DNA from: DATAWK01 sp036267255
Lineage (GTDB): Bacteria; Acidobacteriota; Terriglobia; Terriglobales; Acidobacteriaceae
DNA length: 64,000 nucleotides
Assembly (NCBI GenBank): GCA_036267255.1
Contig: DATAWK010000032.1
Location: 124,001 to 188,000, forward strand
Direction of reading: 5' to 3'
Part shown: positions 45,704 through 55,497 of the stretch, piece by piece
Position numbering within the stretch: position 1 is the stretch's first letter
Layout of the letters: each line of letters opens with the position of its first letter
Notes under the pieces: generated by a model
The model's input: the letters and a program-made list of their open reading frames with translations, nothing else
The model's database searches: none
What the model was told of the DNA's origin: nothing
Made by a program: the position numbers and the translations under genes

Positions 45704-45753
45704 GGCTTACACCTCTTTAGATTGCTCTACCTGACCTAAATGCTCAAAAAAAA

Positions 45754-46593
45754 TCATTTTGCCATTGCGTCCAGAGTGCACGTCCTGCCAAAAAAATTGC
45801 AGAAGTTTTCTGTGGTCGTCAAAGCTATCCTCTCGAAATCGGTTCCGCGAACCTCCGCCAGCTTTTCTGCAACATGCCGCACCAGGGCCGGTTCATTGCG
45901 CTGGCCGCGATGCGGGACGGGCGCCAGAAAGGGCGAGTCGGTTTCCACCAATAATCGACCCTCCGGGACCTGCACGGCAACATCGCGCAACGACTGTGCC
46001 TTGGGGAAGGTCACATTGCCGGCGAAGGAGATCAAAAATCCTGCATCTATCGCGCGGCGCGCATGTTCCCATTCTCCGCTGAAGCAATGCAGCACGCCGC
46101 CCAGTCCTGTCGGCATCCAATGCTGCTCCAGAAGCGCCAGCGTATCGTCCCAGGCGTTTGTGCTGCCTTCGGACGACCGGCAGTGGATCAGGATCGGCAA
46201 TTTGTGCTGTGCGGCAATCTCCATTTGTCTGAGGAAGACCTGTTGCTGCACGGCGGGCGTCGGATTGTCCGCGTGATAATAATCCAGCCCGATTTCGCCG
46301 ATGGCGACCACCTCCGGCTCCGCCGCCAAAGCGTTCAGCGCATCGTAGGCCGCTGCGTCGGCCAGCGCTGCCTCCTGCGGATGCACGCCTGCACTGGCCA
46401 CAATGCGCGGCATGCGTGCATCGCCTGCATATTTGCGGCTGATCTCCAGAGCGCCCTGCATGGTGGCAGGCCCATCGCCAATGCCAATCGACAGCACCAT
46501 CTCCACGCCCGTCTCGCGCGCGCGCAGCAGCATCGCTTCGCGGTCCGCATCGTAGCGGGCACTGTCGAGATGTGCGTGGGAGTCGACCAACAT
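45754..46593 (-). CDS. tatD: TatD family metal-dependent hydrolase (DNase-like)
   Basis: A 279-residue TIM-barrel hydrolase. GGAAGGA precedes the ATG at MLVDSHAHLD, and the DSHAHLD metal-binding start confirms it. Other signatures are GVHPQEA, IGEIGLDYYH (metal Glu), LPILIHCRSS, LHCFSG and LLVETDSPFLAP. TatD proteins are 3'-5' DNases/RNases or D-aminoacyl-type hydrolases of quality control. Its stop is 49 bp from yajQ, and its start lies 45 bp after metG; metG-tatD adjacency is widespread in bacteria. Confidence 0.93.
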   Translation of the reverse strand: MLVDSHAHLDSARYDADREAMLLRARETGVEMVLSIGIGDGPATMQGALEISRKYAGDARMPRIVASAGVHPQEAALADAAAYDALNALAAEPEVVAIGEIGLDYYHADNPTPAVQQQVFLRQMEIAAQHKLPILIHCRSSEGSTNAWDDTLALLEQHWMPTGLGGVLHCFSGEWEHARRAIDAGFLISFAGNVTFPKAQSLRDVAVQVPEGRLLVETDSPFLAPVPHRGQRNEPALVRHVAEKLAEVRGTDFERIALTTTENFCNFFGRTCTLDAMAK

Positions 46594-46638
46594 GATGTTC
46601 CTTCCCAAATTCTTCCTTTTCCGAGTTTCTTCGTGGAT

Positions 46639-48798
46639 CTACTTCAGCCGCGCGCCGATCTCAACATCTTCCAGAAATCCGGCCAGCACAGGCTTGCCCT
46701 TTTCGCCGATGGATGCCGCCACGATCATTCCGTTCGACTCCAGCCCGCGCAGCTTGCGCGGCGCCAGATTGGCAACGATGACCACCTTGCGCCCAATCAG
46801 ACTTTCCGGCGCGTAAACCTCGGCAATGCCAGCGACAATCTGCCGCTGTTCGTAGCCCAGATCCACTTCCAGGCGTAGCAGACGATCGGCCCCCGGCACA
46901 CGCTCGGCAACTTTGATTTGCGCGACGCGCAACTCCACCTTGGTGAAGTCGTCAATGGCGATCTTTGCTGGGACTGCCTGCGCTGGAACTGCCGGTGCCG
47001 TCGCTACCGCTGGAGCTTGCACAGCAATGGCAGGCGCCGCAGTGACCGCTGGCGCTACAGCGGCTGCGGGAGCCCCTGTCGGTACGCGCTGCTCGGTTTT
47101 TTGCTGCACCGGCTGGACCGAAGGCGTGATTGGTTGCGGAGTTCCTGCTTTTGGATTTGCCGGTGCCGCCTTCGGTTCAGCGTCTGCGGGGGGTGCTTCC
47201 GCTGCATTCTTCTCTTCTTTTTCCTGCATACGTTGGATCGCGTCCTTTTCTGCGCGGGGGAAAACAGGCCCCAGCTCGCCAATCTTTGTTCCGGGTTTCA
47301 GTTCGCCCCAGACGATCTCTTCTCTATCGACGGCTGCAATGTCGCCCAATCCAATCTGCGACCAGATGCGCGTGGCAGCCTGCGGCACCACCGGATAGTT
47401 CAGGATTGTTAGGATGCGCAATGCCTCCGCGCAGGTATATAAAATCTCCGCCAATTGCGCACGGCTGGCATCGTCCTCCATCGCACCCAGCTTCCAGGGC
47501 GCGGTTGCCGTGATGTAACCATCCACGGCCGCCACCAGCGTCCAGATGCTTTCGAGGGCGCGAGAAAACTCCAGAGCCTCCATGCGATGGTTGGACTCCG
47601 CGACAACTTTGGCAGCCACTTCGGCAATCCGCTCGGCAGCTTCACTCCGCTTTGCGGCAGGCACCGGCACTACGCCATCAAAATACTTTCCGATCATGGT
47701 CAGCGTACGGCTGGCCAGGTTGCCATATCCATTGGCCAGATCGGCGTTGTAGCGCTCCACGAGGGCATCGAACGAGAAACTGCCGTCGTGCCCGAAGGCA
47801 ATCTCGCGCAGAAGGAAATAACGCAGCGCGTCCGCGCCGAGTACATCGAGAATCGTCTCCGCACGCACGATGTTGCCGCGTGACTTCGACATCTTGCTCT
47901 GCTCAAACAATAGCCAGCCGTGCGCCACAATGCTCTTGGGCAGCGGCAGCCCGGCAGCCATCAAAAAGGCAGGCCAGTATACGCAATGAAAACGGCTGAT
48001 CTCTTTCCCAATCAGGTGCAGATCCGCAGGCCAGAATTTTGCCAGACATGCTTTGTCCGCCGGCGCATCGCTGCCATAGCCCAGCGCGGTAATGTAGTTC
48101 GCCAGCGCGTCCATCCATACATAAATGACATGCTTCTCGTCGCCGGGAACCGGGATGCCCCAGTTGAAGCTGGTCCGGCTGATGGACAGGTCTTTCAAGC
48201 CGCTGCGTACAAACGCAATCACCTCATTGCGTCGCGTCTCGGGGCGAATAAACTCCGGGTGCGCGTCATAATATTCCAGCAGCGTGCGCTCAAAAGCGGA
48301 CAGCTTGAAGTAGTAATTCTCCTCGCTCACCGTCTCGGTGGGCCGTCCACAATCCGGGCACGGCTCACCTGCAGGCGCATCGACATAGAGCTCGTCAAAG
48401 ACGCAATACTGGCCCGTGTACGTGCCCTTATAAATGAACCCGCGGTCCTTCAGCTCCGTAAACAGCCGCTGCACGCCGCGCTTATGGCGCTCCTCGGTGG
48501 TGCGGATGTAATCGTCATAGGTAAGCCCCATGCGGTCCCACAGAGAACGAAATTCGGCGGAAACGGCGCCGGCAAATATTTCGGGACTCTGCCCTGATTT
48601 CTGTGCAGAACGTTCGATCTTCTGGCCGTGTTCGTCGGTTCCCGTCAGGAAGCGCACATCGAAGCCGCGCATCCGTTTGTACCGGGCGATGGTATCCGCA
48701 GCTACGGTGGTGTACGTGTGTCCAAGGTGCGGGCGCGCGTTCACGTAGTAGATCGGTGTGGTCAGATAAAAGGGCTTCTTGCTTTTTTTGGTCGGCAT
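46639..48798 (-). CDS. metG: Methionyl-tRNA synthetase with C-terminal tRNA-binding domain
   Basis: A 719-residue class I synthetase charging tRNA-Met. HLGH (24-27) and KMSKS (302-306) form the ATP-binding site; a zinc knuckle with CPDC (147-150) lies in the connective peptide. The anticodon-binding helices run to about 515. A low-complexity Ala/Pro/Val linker (about 525-605) then joins an OB-fold tRNA-binding domain (FTKVELRVAQIKVAERVPGADRL to the end) which dimerises and clamps tRNA. The linker is unusually long. It is first in the cluster metG-tatD-yajQ-prenyl synthase. Confidence 0.96.
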   Translation of the reverse strand: MPTKKSKKPFYLTTPIYYVNARPHLGHTYTTVAADTIARYKRMRGFDVRFLTGTDEHGQKIERSAQKSGQSPEIFAGAVSAEFRSLWDRMGLTYDDYIRTTEERHKRGVQRLFTELKDRGFIYKGTYTGQYCVFDELYVDAPAGEPCPDCGRPTETVSEENYYFKLSAFERTLLEYYDAHPEFIRPETRRNEVIAFVRSGLKDLSISRTSFNWGIPVPGDEKHVIYVWMDALANYITALGYGSDAPADKACLAKFWPADLHLIGKEISRFHCVYWPAFLMAAGLPLPKSIVAHGWLLFEQSKMSKSRGNIVRAETILDVLGADALRYFLLREIAFGHDGSFSFDALVERYNADLANGYGNLASRTLTMIGKYFDGVVPVPAAKRSEAAERIAEVAAKVVAESNHRMEALEFSRALESIWTLVAAVDGYITATAPWKLGAMEDDASRAQLAEILYTCAEALRILTILNYPVVPQAATRIWSQIGLGDIAAVDREEIVWGELKPGTKIGELGPVFPRAEKDAIQRMQEKEEKNAAEAPPADAEPKAAPANPKAGTPQPITPSVQPVQQKTEQRVPTGAPAAAVAPAVTAAPAIAVQAPAVATAPAVPAQAVPAKIAIDDFTKVELRVAQIKVAERVPGADRLLRLEVDLGYEQRQIVAGIAEVYAPESLIGRKVVIVANLAPRKLRGLESNGMIVAASIGEKGKPVLAGFLEDVEIGARLK

Positions 48799-48962
48799 GC
48801 GGGGCGTTAGGCTCGCGGATCAGAATACAGCGCGGCTATCTTCATCTTAGGGTTCCAGCAAAGCAGCGTCAAACGCAGCATTTCATTTGAGTTATGCAGT
48901 GCGCGCGGATGGCTGCTGCTAAAATTCACCTAGACCCACTTATCTTCTTCCCGGAATCATCC

Positions 48963-51008
48963 GTGTATCGCACCTACAGGCAACTTCTCTTTGCGCGCAT
49001 CCAGGCAATTCTGGCGCAGAAGTACCAGATCGAAATTGCATCGCTCGCCGTCGAGCAGCCGCCCAAGGTGGAGTTTGGCGAGTTCGCCCTGCCCGTTGCC
49101 TTCGAGCTGGCCAAGCGGCTGAAAAAAGCCCCGCGCAAGATCGCCGAAGAACTCGTCGCGGAACTGGGCCACATTGACGGATTCACATCGTTTGAAGTTG
49201 CCGGTGCAGGCTACATCAATGGCAAGCTGGATCGCGCGGCGGCTGCGCGCAAGATAGCCTCTGGAACGAGCGAGCTGCCACCACTGAACTACGCCATTGT
49301 GGAGCACACCAGCATCAATCCTAATAAGGCAGCACACATCGGCCATCTGCGCAACGCCATCCTGGGCGATACATTGGCACGCATGATGCACTGGGGACTC
49401 AAGCGCTCCGCCGACTGGATGCCTGCCCGGGTGCAGAATTACATCGACAACACCGGCGTGCAGGTGGCCGATATCGTCGTTGCCCTGACACATCTGGAAG
49501 ACATGGATATCACAGGAGTCGAACGCTGGATGGAATCTCTTCACCAGCGCAACGAGCGCATCGACTTCGTCTGCTGGGACCTCTACGCGAACGTTTCGCA
49601 ATGGTATGAGGCCGACCCAAAGCAAAAAGAAGCTCGCAAAAAAATCCGCATGGACACGCTGCATGCCCTGGAGCAGGGCGGTAACGAAATAGCGCAAATT
49701 GCGGAACTTGTTTCCACTGCCATTGTGCGGAGACATCTGGAAACGATGGAGCGGCTCAACATCGAATACGATTTTCTTCCACGAGAGAGCGAAATACTGC
49801 ACCTGCATTTCTGGGATGCGGCCTTTGCGCTGATGAAGGAAAGAGGCGTGCTCTACAAAGAGACGGCAGGCAAAAACGTAGGTTGTTGGGTGATGCGCCG
49901 CGCTGGAACGGACGGCGCGAACGGCGATGGCCCGGATGAAGACGCCAAGGTCATCGTTCGCTCCAACGGCACCGTCACCTATGTCGGCAAAGACATCGCC
50001 TATCATCTGTGGAAGTTCGGCAAGCTAGGGTTGAATTTTGAATTTAAGCTGTTCCATACCTACCCCGAAAGTACATCATTCCTCTATAACGCTAGCGAGA
50101 ATAGAGAATGTTACATTTCCACCGAGCACGGGATTAGGCCGACACCAGATGTTCCCTCAGTCCTAAACTCATTCAATAACGCTAAAGCTATTTACAACGT
50201 CATTGATTCGCGCCAAAACGATCCGCAGAACAACGTCATCGAAGCGCTGCGCGGCATGGGCTTTACGAAGGAAGCCGAGAATTACCATCACTTTTCCTAT
50301 GAGATGGTGGCGCTCACGCCACGCTGTGCCGTCGAACTGGGGTACACCCTCTCCGATGAAGACAAAGATCGCCCCTTCATCGAAGTCTCCGGGCGCAAAG
50401 GCTTCGGCGTTAAGGCCGACGACCTGATCGACAAGCTGATCGAAGCCGCCAAGGCCGAGGTAGACGCGCGACATCCCGAATTGGATGACGTCGAACGCCG
50501 CGCCATCGCTACAAAGATCGCCGTCGGCGCGCTGCGTTATTACATGCTGCGTTACACGCGCAACTCTGTTATTGCATTTGATTTTCAGGATGCGCTCAGT
50601 TTTGAGGGTGAGACCGGCCCCTACGCGCAATATGCCGTGGTCCGCGCCGCCAACATCTTCCGCAAAGGCAACACCACACCGCAGGCAGCACTGGCTGCGC
50701 TTGGCTCCGTCGATTCCACGCAGTATCTCGTCGGCGAAGACGGAACCAGTATCTGGGAGGTATGGCTCAACGCGTCGAAATCGTCGCTGGTCCTGGAGCA
50801 GTGCATCGCCACCACCGAACCGGCGTACCTGGCGAAATATGCCTTTCAACTGGCGCAGCAGTTCAACAACTTCTACCACCGGCATCACATCCTGACGGAA
50901 AGCGACCCGGCACGCAAAGCATTGTTACTCGCCACTGCCGCAGTCGCCCATCGCGAACTTACTCGCGCCTTGAGCTGGTTGGGCATTGAAGTTCCCGAAG
51001 TGATGTAG
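48963..51008 (+). CDS. argS: Arginyl-tRNA synthetase
   Basis: A 681-residue class I synthetase. The N-terminal additional domain is followed by HIGH (in NKAAHIGHLRNAILGD, about 125-128) and the C-terminal DALR anticodon-binding domain (GETGPYAQYAVVRAANIFRK to the end). The start is taken as GTG at 48963 with GGAA 6 nt upstream, which gives VYRTYRQLLFARI; ATGs at 48894 and 48909 are in frame but have no ribosome-binding site. A KMSKS motif is not obvious; SGRKGFGVKADDL occupies that place, as in many bacterial ArgS. A stretch of lower GC (about 50031-50210) inside the gene is reported as a finding. Confidence 0.94.
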   Translation: MYRTYRQLLFARIQAILAQKYQIEIASLAVEQPPKVEFGEFALPVAFELAKRLKKAPRKIAEELVAELGHIDGFTSFEVAGAGYINGKLDRAAAARKIASGTSELPPLNYAIVEHTSINPNKAAHIGHLRNAILGDTLARMMHWGLKRSADWMPARVQNYIDNTGVQVADIVVALTHLEDMDITGVERWMESLHQRNERIDFVCWDLYANVSQWYEADPKQKEARKKIRMDTLHALEQGGNEIAQIAELVSTAIVRRHLETMERLNIEYDFLPRESEILHLHFWDAAFALMKERGVLYKETAGKNVGCWVMRRAGTDGANGDGPDEDAKVIVRSNGTVTYVGKDIAYHLWKFGKLGLNFEFKLFHTYPESTSFLYNASENRECYISTEHGIRPTPDVPSVLNSFNNAKAIYNVIDSRQNDPQNNVIEALRGMGFTKEAENYHHFSYEMVALTPRCAVELGYTLSDEDKDRPFIEVSGRKGFGVKADDLIDKLIEAAKAEVDARHPELDDVERRAIATKIAVGALRYYMLRYTRNSVIAFDFQDALSFEGETGPYAQYAVVRAANIFRKGNTTPQAALAALGSVDSTQYLVGEDGTSIWEVWLNASKSSLVLEQCIATTEPAYLAKYAFQLAQQFNNFYHRHHILTESDPARKALLLATAAVAHRELTRALSWLGIEVPEVM

Positions 51009-51022
51009 CTGGAAATTTTCCT

Positions 51023-51652
51023 CTAATCCGGAGGAGGATCGAGAAAGCTGATGGAAGTGATCCTGGCATTGCCGGTCAACAAAATTCCCGGACCATCAAT
51101 TGGAATTGGGTTCATGCCATCATCGTCTATCCATTGAGCATCCTGCAGGAAGACCGAGCATTCCTTGGCCGTGTCTGAATAGAATTTGACAACCCCCATG
51201 ACCCGTCTGCCGTCTTCCAGCTCCACCTGCACAATGGAGCCAGCCGCCGGATCGACCTTCTGTTGAATGTCCTGAAATGTGTCGTTCCATATGGAGTTTC
51301 TGGAGGTCCGCTCGGTCAACCCAATGAAACGGAACCAGCGCGCCCCATCTTTATTGACGTACAAAATCATCAACAAAGAAAAGAACAGGGTCAGGCCTGT
51401 CAGCCAGAGCAGATTGATCCGATGGAACTGAAGGGTATCTTCTTCCGCGGAGTGAACTGCCGTGACCGGCATGCTGCCATGCAGGATTAAGCTGTAGCTC
51501 ACATAGATCACGAAGCTGAAGAGCAGCGCTTCAATGACCTTTTCCAGATCTGTCTGTTTCGCTCGAACCGCAAACATCTGGACGATATAGGCTGCCGAGA
51601 ATCCGGGCAGCAGGATCAATAATATCTCCAGTGCCACCACCGTATCTGGCAT
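51023..51652 (-). CDS. DUF6338-like membrane protein
   Basis: A 209-residue protein with three hydrophobic helices (about 5-27, 40-60, 80-100), then a soluble beta-rich domain of about 90 residues (IVQVELEDGRRVMGVVKFYSDTAKECSVFLQ). The layout matches what I recall of the DUF6338 family; no biochemical function is known. The last domain resembles a small SH3/PRC-like barrel that could bind a partner at the membrane. It starts 5 bp after a 53-residue proline-rich small protein gene, and the two are surely one transcript. The stop is 14 bp from the convergent argS stop. Confidence 0.7.
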   Translation of the reverse strand: MPDTVVALEILLILLPGFSAAYIVQMFAVRAKQTDLEKVIEALLFSFVIYVSYSLILHGSMPVTAVHSAEEDTLQFHRINLLWLTGLTLFFSLLMILYVNKDGARWFRFIGLTERTSRNSIWNDTFQDIQQKVDPAAGSIVQVELEDGRRVMGVVKFYSDTAKECSVFLQDAQWIDDDGMNPIPIDGPGILLTGNARITSISFLDPPPD

Positions 51653-51657
51653 GGGTC

Positions 51658-51819
51658 TTAGCTATTGACTGGTTGCGGATACTGGATGATGGATGCCGGT
51701 GGCTTGGGGGCGGGCACAGGCGGCGGCAGCTTTACCCGTTGTCTCGTTGACGGCTTCGCAGAGTCATGCGTCTTCCCTGCATTCTCCGATTTGCCTGATT
51801 TGCGGATAACGTAAGGCAT
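51658..51819 (-). CDS. Small proline-rich protein, 53 residues, unknown
   Basis: An excellent AGGAGG site sits 6 nt before the ATG. The protein reads MPYVIRKSGKSENAGKTH..., is basic in its first half and ends in a proline-rich tail (KLPPPVPAPKPPASIIQYP). There is no signal peptide and no membrane segment. It is 5 bp upstream of the DUF6338-like gene, so co-expression and possibly interaction with its soluble domain are likely. No family is recognised. Confidence 0.6.
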   Translation of the reverse strand: MPYVIRKSGKSENAGKTHDSAKPSTRQRVKLPPPVPAPKPPASIIQYPQPVNS

Positions 51820-51898
51820 CGCGACCCTCCTGTGGCTATCGTAGCACCCAGCTATCAATAAATTCAGCCGGAAATCCTTGCGCACAGGGGGAAAGCCA

Positions 51899-51924
51899 GA
51901 AGGCGCGATGATTGTCGCGCCTTC
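51899..51924 (-). terminator. Hairpin downstream of pstS
   Basis: A perfect 10-bp GC-rich stem (GAAGGCGCGA / TCGCGCCTTC) with a 6-nt loop lies about 70 bp beyond the pstS stop on the minus strand. It is followed there by CTGGCTTTCC, a poor U-tract. Confidence 0.55.
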
Positions 51925-51991
51925 CGGTTCTTGCGTTTGTTTGTAGCGTGCGAAGCATACGTCCGCCGTCTGCCCGGGACTGAAGGCAGGA

Positions 51992-53065
51992 CTACGGGAG
52001 TGGCTGACCGCCTGCCAGCATCTGATCCAGCTGCTGTTTGTCGAACTGCTGCACGCTATCCGGCAGCGGTGCGTAGTTCAACGTAGCGGCTACGGCCTGT
52101 CCATCCCCGATAATGTACTGGATGAACTTCTTCAGCGCGGCGCGCTTCGCGCGGTTCGTTCCGTCCTTGGGCACCATCAGGAACGTAAGACCGGCGATCG
52201 GGTACGCATCCGGAGCCGAAGCCGGCGGATTGACAATGGGAGTGCGTGGATCCGCCGTGATAATGTCCTTCGATCCGGCGATCGCGGCCGAGGTGCTTTG
52301 GATGCTGGGCGCGATAAATTTGCCCGCTGCGTTCTCGATAGAAGCAACCGGCAGCTTGTTCTCCACGGCGTACGCCAATTCCACGTAGCCAATGGCGCCA
52401 ACGGCATTGTTTACCTGGCCCGTCACGCCTTCATTGCCCTTGCCGCCCAGTCCCAGCGGCCAGCTGACGGAGGTTCCAGAACCAACCTTGGTCTTCCACT
52501 CCGGGCTGACAGCGCTCAGATATTCCGTGTAGATGCCTGTGGTGCCGCTGCCATCGGCGCGATGCACCACCACAATGCCAGTCCTCGGCAGCTTGACGCC
52601 AGGATTCGACTTGGCAATTTCAGGGTCCTGCCAGCTCTTGATCTTGCCCAGATAGATGCCGGCAATCGCGGCGGGCGTCAACTGCAACGGCACCTTCACA
52701 TCCGGCAGATTATAGGTAATGCAGACCGGCCCGGCTGTTTCTGGAATCTGCAGTACGGCAGGCATCGTCTTCAGCTGATCGTCTGTCAACGCCACGTCGC
52801 TGGCGCCAAAATCCACCGTTCCGGCGCGCACCTGCTGGATGCCGGCACCAGAACCGATCGACTGATAATTGATGCTGACATTTGGGTTCTGCTGCTGGAA
52901 TACCGGAATCCAATGCGTCATGGCAGGATTCACAAAGCTGCTGCCGGCGCCGGAGATGGCGACCGTCTCGGACTGAGTTCCATTGTCGTTCGATTTGCAT
53001 GCGGTCAGCAGCAGCATCGGGAGTGTGAGGGCTGCAGTTGCGATTACCAGAGATTTACGAGGCAC
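51992..53065 (-). CDS. pstS: Phosphate ABC transporter substrate-binding lipoprotein PstS
   Basis: A 357-residue periplasmic phosphate-binding protein. The start is GTG at 53065, set by GGAGG 6-7 nt upstream; it opens a lipoprotein signal with lipobox LLTAC near residue 23, so the protein is anchored by an N-terminal Cys. The phosphate-binding motifs are GAGSSFVNPAMTHWIPVF, SIGSGAGIQQVRAGTVDFGASD and HRADGSGTTGIYTEYLS. No pstCAB genes are adjacent; upstream (3') is the DUF6338 pair and downstream (5') is pepA. A 7-bp hairpin lies just before the ribosome-binding site. No clear Pho box was seen. Confidence 0.95.
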   Translation of the reverse strand: MPRKSLVIATAALTLPMLLLTACKSNDNGTQSETVAISGAGSSFVNPAMTHWIPVFQQQNPNVSINYQSIGSGAGIQQVRAGTVDFGASDVALTDDQLKTMPAVLQIPETAGPVCITYNLPDVKVPLQLTPAAIAGIYLGKIKSWQDPEIAKSNPGVKLPRTGIVVVHRADGSGTTGIYTEYLSAVSPEWKTKVGSGTSVSWPLGLGGKGNEGVTGQVNNAVGAIGYVELAYAVENKLPVASIENAAGKFIAPSIQSTSAAIAGSKDIITADPRTPIVNPPASAPDAYPIAGLTFLMVPKDGTNRAKRAALKKFIQYIIGDGQAVAATLNYAPLPDSVQQFDKQQLDQMLAGGQPLP

Positions 53066-53075
53066 GATTCCTCCA

Positions 53076-53092
53076 GACGGCATACTGCCGTC
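53076..53092 (-). promoter_or_regulatory. Leader hairpin before the pstS ribosome-binding site
   Basis: GACGGCA and TGCCGTC pair perfectly around a 3-nt loop, immediately 5' of the GGAGG site of pstS. It may stabilise the leader or modulate ribosome access. Confidence 0.4.
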
Positions 53093-53298
53093 GTGATCTT
53101 TTTCATAGTGTTGCCATCTGCGCGGGGGCAAACAGCAACCAACCAATGATGTACCAACCCGTGATGAATAGAGGATGAATTATTGCGGCAGCATTCCACG
53201 AAACCGCCATAATTTACAGCAATGTAATATTTGCAGACGCGTGCCAAAGCCTCATTTTTCCTGTACATAGCAAGAATCTTGCCCACGCAGCCAGAATT

Positions 53299-54825
<1,527 letters not shown>

Positions 54826-54866
54826 ATTCCTTCCTGAATTTCTTTGCAGATTTTTGGCATACCGGT

Positions 54867-55400
54867 CTATGCATTCCGACGCTTGCTGGCCACAATGGCT
54901 GCGCGAGCGTCCCGGTCGGCCTCGCGGCGACGCTCGGTTTCCCGTTTGTCCCAGGTCTGTTTCCCTTTGGCAATGGCAATCTCGCACTTCACGCGGCCAT
55001 TGCGAAAATACAGCCGCGTCGGAATCAAGGTGAGCCCTTTCTGCTGCACTTTGCCGAATAACTTCCGCAACTCGTCGCGATGCAGCAGCAGCTTGCGCGT
55101 GCGCACGGCATCATGGCTGGCATAGCCGCTGTGGGAGTAGGCGCCGATATGGGCATTCAACAGGAAAACCTCGCCATCCTTCACAATGCCGTAGGCGTCC
55201 TTCAGGTTGGCCTTGCCTTCACGGATGGATTTCACCTCAGTCCCGCGCAAGGCAACACCCGCCTCCACTTTCTCCAGAAGAAAGTAGTTGTGCGACGCCA
55301 TCCGGTTCACCGCGGCATCTCGTTCTCCAGATGCAACCGGGTCTCGCGGTTTGGGCTTCTTGGGCGGATTGGGTGTGATATTGACGGCGGGGCGGGGCAT
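54867..55400 (-). CDS. smpB: SsrA-binding protein SmpB
   Basis: A 177-residue partner of tmRNA in rescue of stalled ribosomes. The OB-fold core begins NYFLLEKVEAGVALRGTEVKSIREGKANLKDAYG and continues to IGAYSHSGYASHD, followed by TRKLLLHRDELRKL and a C-terminal basic tail (KGKQTWDKRETERRREADRDARA) that enters the mRNA channel. A lysine/proline-rich N-terminal tail of about 30 residues precedes the usual start and is longer than in E. coli. Other ATGs inside (MASHNYF) are possible but less likely. No tmRNA gene was seen in the window. Confidence 0.95.
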   Translation of the reverse strand: MPRPAVNITPNPPKKPKPRDPVASGERDAAVNRMASHNYFLLEKVEAGVALRGTEVKSIREGKANLKDAYGIVKDGEVFLLNAHIGAYSHSGYASHDAVRTRKLLLHRDELRKLFGKVQQKGLTLIPTRLYFRNGRVKCEIAIAKGKQTWDKRETERRREADRDARAAIVASKRRNA

Positions 55401-55497
55401 GCAACTTTGCCTAAAACTTCATGCTAGCACGCAGAATCCCCCTGTAGGATGGAGGCCGAGGGCAGCCTTCGGATGCTATACTCAACGAAAATCAAGC

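Noticed and set aside
55477..55482. TATACT as -10 box for the secretin operon
   Set aside because: No acceptable -35 hexamer is found 16-18 bp upstream, and its position relative to the uncertain start codon is too close to decide.
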